In this document: positions 1-5,805 of the stretch, piece by piece
How the letters are laid out: every line of letters starts with the position of its first letter
How positions within the stretch are numbered: the stretch's first letter is position 1
Source of the DNA: Clostridia bacterium
GTDB taxonomy: Bacteria > Bacillota > Clostridia > TANB77 > CAG-465
NCBI GenBank assembly: GCA_900772475.1
Contig: CAAHEI010000073.1
Coordinates: forward strand, 1 to 6,588
Length of the DNA: 6,588 bases
Direction of reading: 5' to 3'
Made by a program: the position numbers and the translations under genes
Notes under the pieces: model-generated
Databases searched by the model: none
Told to the model about the DNA's origin: nothing
What the model saw: only the letters and a program-made list of their open reading frames with translations

Positions 1-1
1 A

Positions 2-949
2 AAAATAAGAGGAACACTAGAAATAACAAAACTAGATGATAGTAGAGTAGCAATAGAAGGAGTAAAATTTAACATTTTAGCAAGTGACAAAAAAACAGTA
101 ATAGAAACATTAACAACAGATAAAAGTGGATATGCAACAACGAAGAAACTAGATAAAGGAACATACTACTATCAAGAAATAGAAGTACCAGATGGATATG
201 TAAAAGATGATGAAATCTTTGAATTCCAAATAAATAAACAAAATGAAGTTGTAAAAAGAGAAGTTATAAATAAAAGAATAATTGGTAACCTAAATGTTAT
301 AAAAGTTGACGATAATAATACACCAATCAAAGGAGTAAAATTTGAAATTTATGATGCAAACAAAAATAAAGTAGACACTATAACAACAGATGAAAATGGT
401 AAAGCAGCTTCTAAAGATTTACAAATAGGAACTTACACATACAAAGAAGTAAGTGTACCAAAAGGTTACGTTATTGATGAAAATGAATATGAATTTGCAG
501 TAACATCTAAGGAAACTAAAATTGAAAAAACAGTTGTAAATAATAGAGCAAAAGGGGCTTTAAGAATAATTAAACTTGAAAAAGGAACAAAAACTCCAAT
601 AGAAGGAGTAACATTTGAAATACTAGATGAAAACAAAAATGTTGTTGATACAATAGTAACAAACAAAGATGGTATTGCAGAAAAACAAGATTTAATAGTA
701 GGTAAATATTATTACAGAGAAATATCTGCACCAGATAAATATATAGTTGACAATAAAGAAAAATCATTTAAATTAACTGATAATGGAGAAATATTTGAAG
801 CAACTGTGTATAATGAGGCAAAAACATTACCAGTAACTGGTGGAAGTTTAAGCCTAGATATGTTAATAGTATTAATGGTAGCTGGATTTAGTATTGTAGG
901 ATTTACTACTATGAAAGTTGTTAAAGAAAAAAAGGAACATAATTTATAA
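2..949 (+). CDS. LPXTG-anchored surface protein with CnaB (SpaA-like) repeats, 5' end missing
   Basis: This is the C-terminal 315 residues of a gene that begins before the window. The frame is open from base 2 to the TAA at 947-949. Three consecutive CnaB/SpaA-type beta-sandwich modules (about residues 4-94, 95-184 and 185-275) each start with G-x-L-x-(I/V)-x-K and end in a (V/I)-x-N strand. Lys10/Glu59/Asn90, Lys101/Glu149/Asn180 and Lys191/Glu240/Asn271 match the triad that forms intramolecular Lys-Asn isopeptide bonds in this family. Residues 276-280 are LPVTG, followed by a hydrophobic stretch (about 285-303) and a tail rich in Lys (KVVKEKKEHNL), which is the usual sortase substrate layout. 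The protein should be covalently fixed to peptidoglycan, with these modules forming a stiff stalk; it could also be a pilin subunit. The ligand-binding or head part lies outside the window, so its target is unknown. There is no sortase gene here. Confidence 0.9.
   Translation, partial: KIRGTLEITKLDDSRVAIEGVKFNILASDKKTVIETLTTDKSGYATTKKLDKGTYYYQEIEVPDGYVKDDEIFEFQINKQNEVVKREVINKRIIGNLNVIKVDDNNTPIKGVKFEIYDANKNKVDTITTDENGKAASKDLQIGTYTYKEVSVPKGYVIDENEYEFAVTSKETKIEKTVVNNRAKGALRIIKLEKGTKTPIEGVTFEILDENKNVVDTIVTNKDGIAEKQDLIVGKYYYREISAPDKYIVDNKEKSFKLTDNGEIFEATVYNEAKTLPVTGGSLSLDMLIVLMVAGFSIVGFTTMKVVKEKKEHNL
11..826 (+). repeat. Three tandem CnaB module repeats (about 91, 90 and 91 codons)
   Basis: The units run at about 11-283, 284-553 and 554-826. 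At protein level each has the order K-(L/V)-(D/E), P/A-I-x-G-V-x-F, T-x-G, G-x-Y-x-Y-x-E, Y and V-x-N. Units 2 and 3 also share DNA: 323-368 and 596-641 are about four-fifths identical, and ATAGAAGGAGTA occurs exactly in units 1 and 3. This suggests expansion by duplication. More units may lie upstream. Confidence 0.8.
827..946 (+). other. Sortase cell-wall sorting signal (LPVTG + membrane segment + basic tail)
   Basis: LPVTG is encoded at 827-841, followed by a further Gly, then a hydrophobic segment containing LDMLIVLMVAGFSIVGF, and finally a short tail with five lysines before the stop. This matches the canonical tripartite signal cut between Thr and Gly by housekeeping (class A-type) sortases. 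The enzyme itself is not in the window. Confidence 0.93.
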
Positions 950-954
950 TAAAA

Positions 955-989
955 TAGCAGATGGAGTTACTCCACCTGCTAAGTTTTTT
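955..989 (+). terminator. Rho-independent terminator of the surface protein gene
   Basis: The hairpin starts 6 bases after the stop codon. AGCAG (956-960) pairs with CTGCT (976-980), then after one A/C mismatch TGGAG (962-966) pairs with CTCCA (970-974) around a TTA loop. Six T residues follow at 984-989. This GC-richer hairpin stands out in very AT-rich surroundings. Confidence 0.88.
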
Positions 990-1011
990 GTAAATATAGT
1001 TTCTATAACTT

Positions 1012-1040
1012 TTGACAAAAACTATATAGTATAATATTAT
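1012..1040 (+). promoter_or_regulatory. Orphan rightward sigma-A-type promoter
   Basis: TTGACA at 1012-1017 is followed 17 bases later by TATTAT at 1035-1040 (5 of 6 consensus). A perfect TATAAT is also present at 1030-1035, but only 12 bases from the -35 box. Transcription would start near 1047. An 8-bp inverted repeat (ATATTATT and AATAATAT, 1034-1053, loop ACTA) overlaps the -10 box and start point and might be an operator, although such AT-only repeats arise easily here. No rightward coding frame follows; the next element is the hairpin at 1095-1134. Confidence 0.5.
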
Positions 1041-1046
1041 TACTAA

Positions 1047-1134
1047 ATAATATCAGGTATCAATAATAATTTAAATATTAATATATAAAAAGATAAAAAT
1101 AATACAGTAGTAAATTTTCTACTGTATTATTTTT
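1047..1134 (+). ncRNA. Possible small RNA between orphan promoter and hairpin terminator
   Basis: A transcript from the promoter at 1012-1040 would run about 88 bases and end at the perfect hairpin at 1095-1134, whose downstream side runs into ATTTTTCTT. There is no ATG in it, so a normal peptide is unlikely. Its 3' end overlaps the last codons of the leftward regulator gene. It matches no RNA family I recognise. The region could equally be a vestigial promoter, so this is a prediction from promoter-terminator spacing only. Confidence 0.27.
1095..1134 (-). terminator. Perfect 16-bp hairpin, likely bidirectional terminator
   Basis: Bases 1095-1110 are perfectly complementary to 1119-1134 (core AATACAGTAG with CTACTGTATT) around an 8-base loop. 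Read leftward, it begins within the last codons of the TetR-type gene, includes its TAG stop (1119-1121), and is followed by T-rich sequence (ATTTTTATCTTTTT). Read rightward, it is followed by ATTTTTCTT. It can therefore end transcription from both sides. The outer stem is AT-only. Confidence 0.75.
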
Positions 1135-1721
1135 CTTATACAATCAATAACTATATCTGTCATTTTATCATAGTCCATTTCACTATGTTTATGGTATACA
1201 ATTTCATGACAAAGATCGTCTATTAAGTGAATCATTATATGAACTTTTTCTTTTAAATTTTCTGTATTTATATCATTTTTTAGTAATAAATTAGTTATTT
1301 TCTCTGTTGTCATAATCTCATATTCATAGAAAAGTTTTGCAATTTCAGGATCTGAGTGCTGCATTGCAACTATTTCTTCGTGAGCCTTTTTTGATAATTT
1401 ATGGTTTTTTACAAAAGCATTTATCATTTTTTTTAGTATATGTGTTAAATCATCTTTTTTAAAAGATGCGTCTGGTATGGATAACATAGGGAAGAATATT
1501 GAGTTAGAATATAGTTTAATTCCCTCAATTAATATATCATGTTTGTCTTTAAAATATTGATATACAATACCAGTAGATACTCCAGCTTCTTTTGCAATTT
1601 TTGCAGTATTTGTATTGTGGTAGCCATCTTTACAAATAAGGTCAAACCCTGCTTTTATTATTCTTTCCTTTTTTTCAATTGAACGTTTTTGGACAGGTTG
1701 TCTTATTTCACTATTTTGCAT
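1119..1721 (-). CDS. TetR/AcrR-family transcriptional repressor
   Basis: A 200-residue protein, the usual length for this family. The N-terminal DNA-binding domain spans about residues 14-64. Its helix-turn-helix (about 37-56) reads TAKIAKEAGVSTGIVYQYF, followed by KDKHDIL, a very typical TetR signature. The rest is an all-helical ligand-binding and dimerisation domain with no recognisable ligand clue. The reading frame extends upstream to an ATG at 1803-1805, but the start at 1719-1721 is preferred. It has AAGGAG seven bases upstream, and the consensus promoter (-10 at 1743-1748) lies inside the longer version, so that version would not be transcribed. The gene is divergent from the ABC operon, and two matching palindromes lie between them, so it probably represses both its own gene and the transporter until an inducer, perhaps the exported compound, binds. 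Confidence 0.9.
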   Translation of the reverse strand: MQNSEIRQPVQKRSIEKKERIIKAGFDLICKDGYHNTNTAKIAKEAGVSTGIVYQYFKDKHDILIEGIKLYSNSIFFPMLSIPDASFKKDDLTHILKKMINAFVKNHKLSKKAHEEIVAMQHSDPEIAKLFYEYEIMTTEKITNLLLKNDINTENLKEKVHIMIHLIDDLCHEIVYHKHSEMDYDKMTDIVIDCIRKIIQ

Positions 1722-1728
1722 ATTTTTT

Positions 1729-1734
1729 CTCCTT
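1729..1734 (-). promoter_or_regulatory. Ribosome binding site deciding the TetR-type start
   Basis: AAGGAG on the minus strand, 7 bases before the ATG at 1719-1721. The upstream in-frame ATG at 1803-1805 has no comparable site. With transcription starting near 1736, the leader is only about 15 bases. Confidence 0.8.
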
Positions 1735-1742
1735 TTTTTAGT

Positions 1743-1771
1743 ATTATATATTAATTTATAATAATTGTCAA
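1743..1771 (-). promoter_or_regulatory. Consensus promoter of the TetR-type regulator gene
   Basis: On the minus strand, TTGACA (1771-1766) and TATAAT (1748-1743) are separated by exactly 17 bases, matching consensus at all 12 positions. The predicted start is near 1736. The -35 box directly abuts the palindrome at 1773-1796, as expected for autorepression. Confidence 0.87.
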
Positions 1772-1772
1772 T

Positions 1773-1796
1773 AAATATGAAAAATATTTCATATTT
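1773..1796. promoter_or_regulatory. Operator 1 for the TetR-type repressor (predicted)
   Basis: Perfect 10-bp arms AAATATGAAA (1773-1782) and TTTCATATTT (1787-1796) flank AATA. The site fills the space between the regulator's -35 box (1766-1771) and the operon's -35 box (1799-1804), so one bound dimer pair could block both promoters. It shares the ATGAAA-N4-TTTCAT core with operator 2. Confidence 0.72.
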
Positions 1797-1798
1797 TC

Positions 1799-1827
1799 TT
1801 GACATTTTTTCTAGTATAGTATAATAT
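1799..1827 (+). promoter_or_regulatory. Promoter of the ABC transporter operon
   Basis: TTGACA at 1799-1804 is followed by TATAAT at 1820-1825 (15-base spacer), or by the overlapping TAATAT at 1822-1827 (17-base spacer). Transcription would start around 1832-1834, leaving a leader of about 44 bases that contains operator 2. The -35 box is three bases from operator 1. The -10 region shares the 13-mer TATAGTATAATAT with the orphan promoter at 1012-1040. Confidence 0.78.
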
Positions 1828-1838
1828 ATTAGTATAAA

Positions 1839-1860
1839 AATATGAAATTAATTTCATGTT
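1839..1860. promoter_or_regulatory. Operator 2 for the TetR-type repressor (predicted)
   Basis: A perfect 16-bp palindrome at 1842-1857 (ATGAAATT/AATTTCAT), extendable to 22 bp with one mismatched pair. It lies just downstream of the predicted operon start point. It has the same ATGAAA-N4-TTTCAT core as operator 1, with centres 65 bp apart (about six helical turns). Binding here would block promoter escape or, together with operator 1, hold a loop. Confidence 0.7.
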
Positions 1861-1862
1861 AG

Positions 1863-1872
1863 AGAGGAAAGG
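1863..1872 (+). promoter_or_regulatory. Ribosome binding site deciding the ABC ATPase start
   Basis: The purine run AGAGGAAAGG lies just before the ATG at 1877-1879 (AGAGG at 9 bases). The in-frame ATG at 1856 has no ribosome binding site and lies inside operator 2, so it is unlikely to be used. Confidence 0.7.
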
Positions 1873-1876
1873 AAAA

Positions 1877-2587
1877 ATGAAAAAAATAATTAAAATAAAA
1901 AATGTAAGTAAAGTATATAAAACTGGTGAAAAAGAATATAAAGCACTAGACAATGTTGACCTTGAATTAAATGAAGGAGAATTTGTAGTTGTACTTGGAC
2001 CATCTGGAGCAGGTAAATCAACACTCCTTAATTTAATTGGTGGGATGGATACACCAACGTCAGGAGTAATAGAAGTAGGAGATGAAAGAATATCAGATTA
2101 TGATGAAAAGAAATTAACAAATTTTAGAGCAGAAAATATAGGATTTATATTTCAGTTCTATAACATATTACCAACTCTTACTGTTGAAGAAAATGTAGAT
2201 GTTGTAAAAGAAATAGTAAAAAATCCTGTAGATAGTAAAGAAGCCTTAAAAGATGTAGGACTTCTTGAACACGCAAATAAATTTCCAAATCAATTATCTG
2301 GAGGTGAACAACAAAGAGTATCTATAGCAAGAGCGATTGCAAAAGATCCAAAACTATTATTATGTGACGAACCAACAGGAGCATTAGATTCTAAGACAGG
2401 TGTTGAAGTTTTAAAACTTTTAAAGAAACAATGTGATAGAAATAACGGAGCTAATACTGTTGTGATAGTAACTCATAATGCATTACTTGCAGAAATTGCT
2501 GATACTATAATTAGAGTAAAAAATGGAAAGATTGAGAGTGTAGAAAAAAACAATGAACCTAAAAAGATTGATGAGGTGAAATGGTAA
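1877..2587 (+). CDS. ABC transporter ATP-binding protein, LolD/MacB type
   Basis: A 236-residue cytoplasmic ATPase that powers the permease encoded next to it. All motifs are intact: Walker A GPSGAGKST (41-49), Q-loop Gln93 in FIFQFYNILP, signature LSGGEQQR (140-147), Walker B LLLCDEPTGALD with Asp164 and catalytic Glu165, D-loop SALD-equivalent GALD, and switch His200 in VTH. The FQxxNxLP and CDEPTGALD forms are typical of the LolD/MacB/BceA-like group that pairs with FtsX-type permeases (mechanotransmission type rather than classic import). There is no substrate-binding protein or periplasmic adaptor gene nearby. The gene is first in the operon, and its leader carries a predicted operator for the divergent TetR-type protein. 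The start at 1877 is chosen over an in-frame ATG at 1856 because of the ribosome binding site. The substrate is unknown; efflux of a membrane-active compound or peptide is plausible. Confidence 0.95.
   Translation: MKKIIKIKNVSKVYKTGEKEYKALDNVDLELNEGEFVVVLGPSGAGKSTLLNLIGGMDTPTSGVIEVGDERISDYDEKKLTNFRAENIGFIFQFYNILPTLTVEENVDVVKEIVKNPVDSKEALKDVGLLEHANKFPNQLSGGEQQRVSIARAIAKDPKLLLCDEPTGALDSKTGVEVLKLLKKQCDRNNGANTVVIVTHNALLAEIADTIIRVKNGKIESVEKNNEPKKIDEVKW
2573..2579 (+). promoter_or_regulatory. Ribosome binding site deciding the permease start
   Basis: GAGGTGA inside the last codons of the ATPase gene lies 7 bases before the ATG at 2587 but only 1 base before the in-frame ATG at 2581. This favours 2587, which overlaps the ATPase stop as TAATG and suggests translational coupling. 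Confidence 0.6.
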
Positions 2588-4986
2588 TGTTAAGAAAAAA
2601 AGCTTTTAGGGATATAATGAAAAACAAGTCACAATTTATAACCATTTTTCTAATGATATTTTTAGGAGTATTTGTTTTTGCAGGTGTTCATAGTTATATG
2701 GACGGAATGCAAAAAAGTGCAGATACATATTATGAAGAAAATAATTTACAGGATTTGTGGCTTACTGGAGAAAACTTTAAGGCTTATGACTTAAATAAAG
2801 TAAAAAATACGGAAAATGTAAAAGATGCAAATAGGGTTCTTACATTAACAACCTCACTGAAAGATTTTGATAATGTATCTCTTGAAACAAATTTTATAGA
2901 AGAAAATAGCATATCAAAAATGTATGTTGTAGATGGTGAGAATTTTAGTAAAGATAAAAATGGGGTATGGGTAGATAGTTACCTTGCTAAAAATCTTGGA
3001 CTTAAAGTTGGAGATGAAATCACACTTACATACCAAAAATATGATATAAAAGAAAAAATAATAGGACTTATAAATACACCAGATCATGTATATAGTATAA
3101 AAAATGAATCTGAGATATTTCCAACACATAAAGATTATGGATACGTATATTTATCTATAAATGAGTTTCCAAAAGAATATATATATGACCAAGTAAAAGA
3201 AAATATAAGTAAAAGTGTAGGGATTCGTGTAAGTGATATATCAAATGATATGATAAACCAATTTATACCTAATTTTAATATAGAAGACTATTACATATTT
3301 AACAATATATTAGTTGATGTTGATAACTTAGATAAAATAAATGATACAAAGGCTAAGTTGGAAAATGATATAGAAGCAGCAATTGCAGTAACTGATAGAA
3401 ATTCAAGTGCATCTTATGAAGCATACAATTCAGAAATAGAAGAAGGCAGTACATATTCATTTGTATTTACAATGTTATTTTTATTAATTGCAATTTTATC
3501 TGTAGTAACAACAATGCATAGATTTGTAAAAAAACAAAGGACTCAGATTGGTACACTCAAAGCTTTAGGCTTTAAAAATAAAAAAATAGTATTTCATTAT
3601 GTAAGCTATGGAATGTATATAAGTATTTTGGCAAGTATAATAGGTGTATTAGTAGGAAATTTTGTGCTTGGTAGATTTTTCTTAGAACAGGAAATGGAAT
3701 TTTTTGAAGTACCAGTATATAGTACAGCGTTAGTACCAGCTGTATATATATTAGCATTGGCAGTTGTTGTTATAATAAGTTTCGTAACATATTTATCTTG
3801 TAGAAAAGTATTAAAAGAACCTGCAAGTGAAGCTTTAAGATTAGAAATTCCAAAAGTAAAACAAAGAAGGTTTAATATAACAACTAAAGGTATATTTAAA
3901 AATTCATCACTTTCAGTAAGATGGAATTTAAGAGATATTACAAGAAACAAAGGAAGAACAATCATGGGTGTAGTTGGAATTATTGGTTGTACTATGCTTA
4001 TAGTTTGTGCCTTTGGAATGCTTGATACAATGAATTCATATTTGGATTGGCAATTTGATAAGTTGTATAATTTTAGTTATAAACTTTCTCTTGATAATGA
4101 TTACACAGATGAAGAATTTAATAATTTAACAGAAAAATATGGTAATGCAACAAGTGAAACATTAGGAATAGAAATAAAGAAAAAAGATGGAACTAAAGAA
4201 ACAAATACAGTTACTATTAATGATGCAAAAGATTATTTAAAATATACAGGACATAACAGGCAGTTTATTGATATTGGTGATAATGGTGTATTTATTACAG
4301 AAAAATTATCAAAAACACTTGGATTAAATGTAGGAGATAGTATAACATGGCATATATTTGGAAATGATGATTGGTATACAACAAAAATTATAGGACTTAA
4401 TAGGGATCCCCAAAGTCAAAGTTTAAATATTTCAAAAAGTTATGCAGATTTTTTAAGAATAAAATATAGAGCAGATTCAATATATACAAATTTAGATCTT
4501 AGTAATATTCAAAAATTAGATGGTGTAAAAGTAATTCAAAGTATTTCAAATTTAAAAGAAGGAATGCAGAGCATGTTAAAAACAGTAAAAATGATGGTAG
4601 TTATTTTAATTGTTGTATCTGTAATTCTTGGGTTTGTAATAATATATAACCTTGGTATACTTTCATATAGTGAAAAAGGATATCAGTTTGCGACTTTAAA
4701 AGTATTAGGCTTTGATGATAAAAAAATAAAGAAGATATTTGTAATGCAAAATATTTGGATAACAATTGTTGCTATAATAATAGGACTTCCATTAGGATAT
4801 ATGATGGTAGATTATATCTTTAAAGCAGCGCTTGGTGATAGTTATGATTTTAGTGCAAAAATAAAAATACTATCATACATATATGCAACTTTGGGAACAT
4901 TTATAGTTTCATATTTTGTAAATAAAATTTTAGCAACTAAAGTAAAAAACATCGATATGGTAACAAGTTTAAAAGCAAATGAATAA
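2587..4986 (+). CDS. ABC transporter permease with two FtsX domains (MacB/SalY-like)
   Basis: A 799-residue membrane protein, partner of the ATPase just upstream. About eight membrane segments are visible in a 1+3+1+3 pattern: near residues 15-34, 290-310, 334-364, 378-404, 459-479, 669-693, 717-745 and 764-782. Two large extracytoplasmic domains lie at about 35-290 and 480-668. Each FtsX half carries the characteristic post-TM motif (TLKALGFKNKKI and TLKVLGFDDKKI). Both outer domains also contain a matching block, GV(W/F)(V/I)...LGLxVGDxIT...IIGL, at residues 126-161 and 567-604, showing an internal duplication. Such permeases expel or sense lipophilic molecules, peptides or lipoproteins at the outer membrane face; the actual substrate cannot be read from the sequence. 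The start at 2587 is chosen for ribosome binding site spacing; 2581 would add two residues. With an 8-TM double-FtsX layout, one copy could suffice for a functional transporter with two ATPases. Confidence 0.93.
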   Translation: MLRKKAFRDIMKNKSQFITIFLMIFLGVFVFAGVHSYMDGMQKSADTYYEENNLQDLWLTGENFKAYDLNKVKNTENVKDANRVLTLTTSLKDFDNVSLETNFIEENSISKMYVVDGENFSKDKNGVWVDSYLAKNLGLKVGDEITLTYQKYDIKEKIIGLINTPDHVYSIKNESEIFPTHKDYGYVYLSINEFPKEYIYDQVKENISKSVGIRVSDISNDMINQFIPNFNIEDYYIFNNILVDVDNLDKINDTKAKLENDIEAAIAVTDRNSSASYEAYNSEIEEGSTYSFVFTMLFLLIAILSVVTTMHRFVKKQRTQIGTLKALGFKNKKIVFHYVSYGMYISILASIIGVLVGNFVLGRFFLEQEMEFFEVPVYSTALVPAVYILALAVVVIISFVTYLSCRKVLKEPASEALRLEIPKVKQRRFNITTKGIFKNSSLSVRWNLRDITRNKGRTIMGVVGIIGCTMLIVCAFGMLDTMNSYLDWQFDKLYNFSYKLSLDNDYTDEEFNNLTEKYGNATSETLGIEIKKKDGTKETNTVTINDAKDYLKYTGHNRQFIDIGDNGVFITEKLSKTLGLNVGDSITWHIFGNDDWYTTKIIGLNRDPQSQSLNISKSYADFLRIKYRADSIYTNLDLSNIQKLDGVKVIQSISNLKEGMQSMLKTVKMMVVILIVVSVILGFVIIYNLGILSYSEKGYQFATLKVLGFDDKKIKKIFVMQNIWITIVAIIIGLPLGYMMVDYIFKAALGDSYDFSAKIKILSYIYATLGTFIVSYFVNKILATKVKNIDMVTSLKANE

Positions 4987-5013
4987 TTAAAAAATATTAA
5001 AAGGGGGATAAGT

Positions 5014-5790
5014 ATGAATTTGTTTTGGGGATTATTAATTCCATTTCTTGGAACAACACTTGGAAGTATGACTGTATTTTTAATGAAAAATAAAATGAAT
5101 AATAAATTAGAAAAAGTGCTTTTAGGTTTTGCATCTGGTGTTATGATAGCTGCGTCTGTATGGTCACTTTTAATTCCTGCAATAAATATGACAAAGGAAC
5201 AGGGAGGCATTTCATGGCTTCCTGCTTCAATTGGATTTTTACTTGGAATTCTTTTCTTGTTGGCGCTAGATAGCTTAGTACCACATCTACATTTAGAAAG
5301 TGATAAACCTGAAGGAATAAAAACAAAACTTAAAAAGACTACTATGCTTGTTTTTGCAGTAACCCTTCATAACATACCAGAAGGAATGGCGGTAGGTGTA
5401 ACTTTTGCAGGTGCTATGATGTCAAATACAGGAATTACTATGGCAGGAGCTTTTGCTCTTGCTATAGGAATTGCAATTCAAAATTTTCCAGAGGGTGCAA
5501 TTATTTCTATGCCGCTTAAGAGTGAAGGTATGTCAAAATCTAAAGCATTTTTGTATGGAACTCTATCTGGTATAGTAGAGCCCATAGGAGCTATTATTAC
5601 AATTTTACTTACTAGTATAATTGTTCCAGTATTGCCATATTTATTAGCTTTTGCAGCAGGAGCTATGATATATGTTGTAGTTGAAGAATTAATACCTGAA
5701 TCACAGGCAGGTAATCACTCAAATATAGCTACAATTGGAGTCGCTGTGGGATTTGTATTAATGATGATTCTTGATGTAGCATTAGGATAA
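5014..5790 (+). CDS. ZIP-family divalent metal transporter (GufA/ZupT-like)
   Basis: A 258-residue integral membrane protein with about eight hydrophobic segments (near 4-24, 34-55, 69-90, 110-132, 142-164, 176-200, 202-225 and 238-257). The hallmark metal-site motifs are present: HNIPEG at 119-124 (His119, Asn120, Glu123) in TM4, QNFPEG at 156-161 (Asn157, Glu160) in TM5, and EELIPES at 224-230 in TM7. The TM3-TM4 loop is short, with a small HLH metal-binding hint at 91-93. Family members move Zn2+, and often Fe2+, Mn2+ or other divalent ions, into the cytoplasm. Specificity cannot be assigned. AAGGGGG lies 6 bases before the ATG. The gene starts 27 bases after the permease stop with no visible terminator, so co-transcription is likely. 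No Zur- or Fur-like operator was recognised in front. Confidence 0.93.
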   Translation: MNLFWGLLIPFLGTTLGSMTVFLMKNKMNNKLEKVLLGFASGVMIAASVWSLLIPAINMTKEQGGISWLPASIGFLLGILFLLALDSLVPHLHLESDKPEGIKTKLKKTTMLVFAVTLHNIPEGMAVGVTFAGAMMSNTGITMAGAFALAIGIAIQNFPEGAIISMPLKSEGMSKSKAFLYGTLSGIVEPIGAIITILLTSIIVPVLPYLLAFAAGAMIYVVVEELIPESQAGNHSNIATIGVAVGFVLMMILDVALG

Positions 5791-5805
5791 AAGGAGGAAT
5801 TTAAT

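Noticed and set aside
11..826. Periodic repeats considered as a CRISPR array or DNA satellite
   Set aside because: The period is about 270 bases, the frame is open throughout, and conservation is at protein level; these are CnaB modules.
1722..1805. N-terminal extension of the TetR-type protein from the ATG at 1803-1805
   Set aside because: It covers the gene's own consensus promoter and part of operator 1, lacks a ribosome binding site, and is not part of the conserved domain.
1856..1876. Upstream ATG for the ABC ATPase
   Set aside because: It lies inside the operator palindrome without a ribosome binding site; the ATG at 1877 has a good one and starts the domain at its usual place.
3606..3965. 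Leftward reading frame of 119 codons opposite the permease gene
   Set aside because: Its hydrophobic composition mirrors the membrane segments on the other strand; it has no ribosome binding site or recognisable family, and the opposite gene is certain.
4987..5013. Search for a metal-responsive operator (Zur/Fur/MntR) in front of the ZIP gene
   Set aside because: The gap is only 27 bases, mostly A/T plus the ribosome binding site, and contains no inverted repeat of note.
4842..5210. Leftward reading frame of 122 codons across the permease-ZIP junction
   Set aside because: It overlaps two solid rightward genes and their ribosome binding site, with no family match or translation signal of its own.
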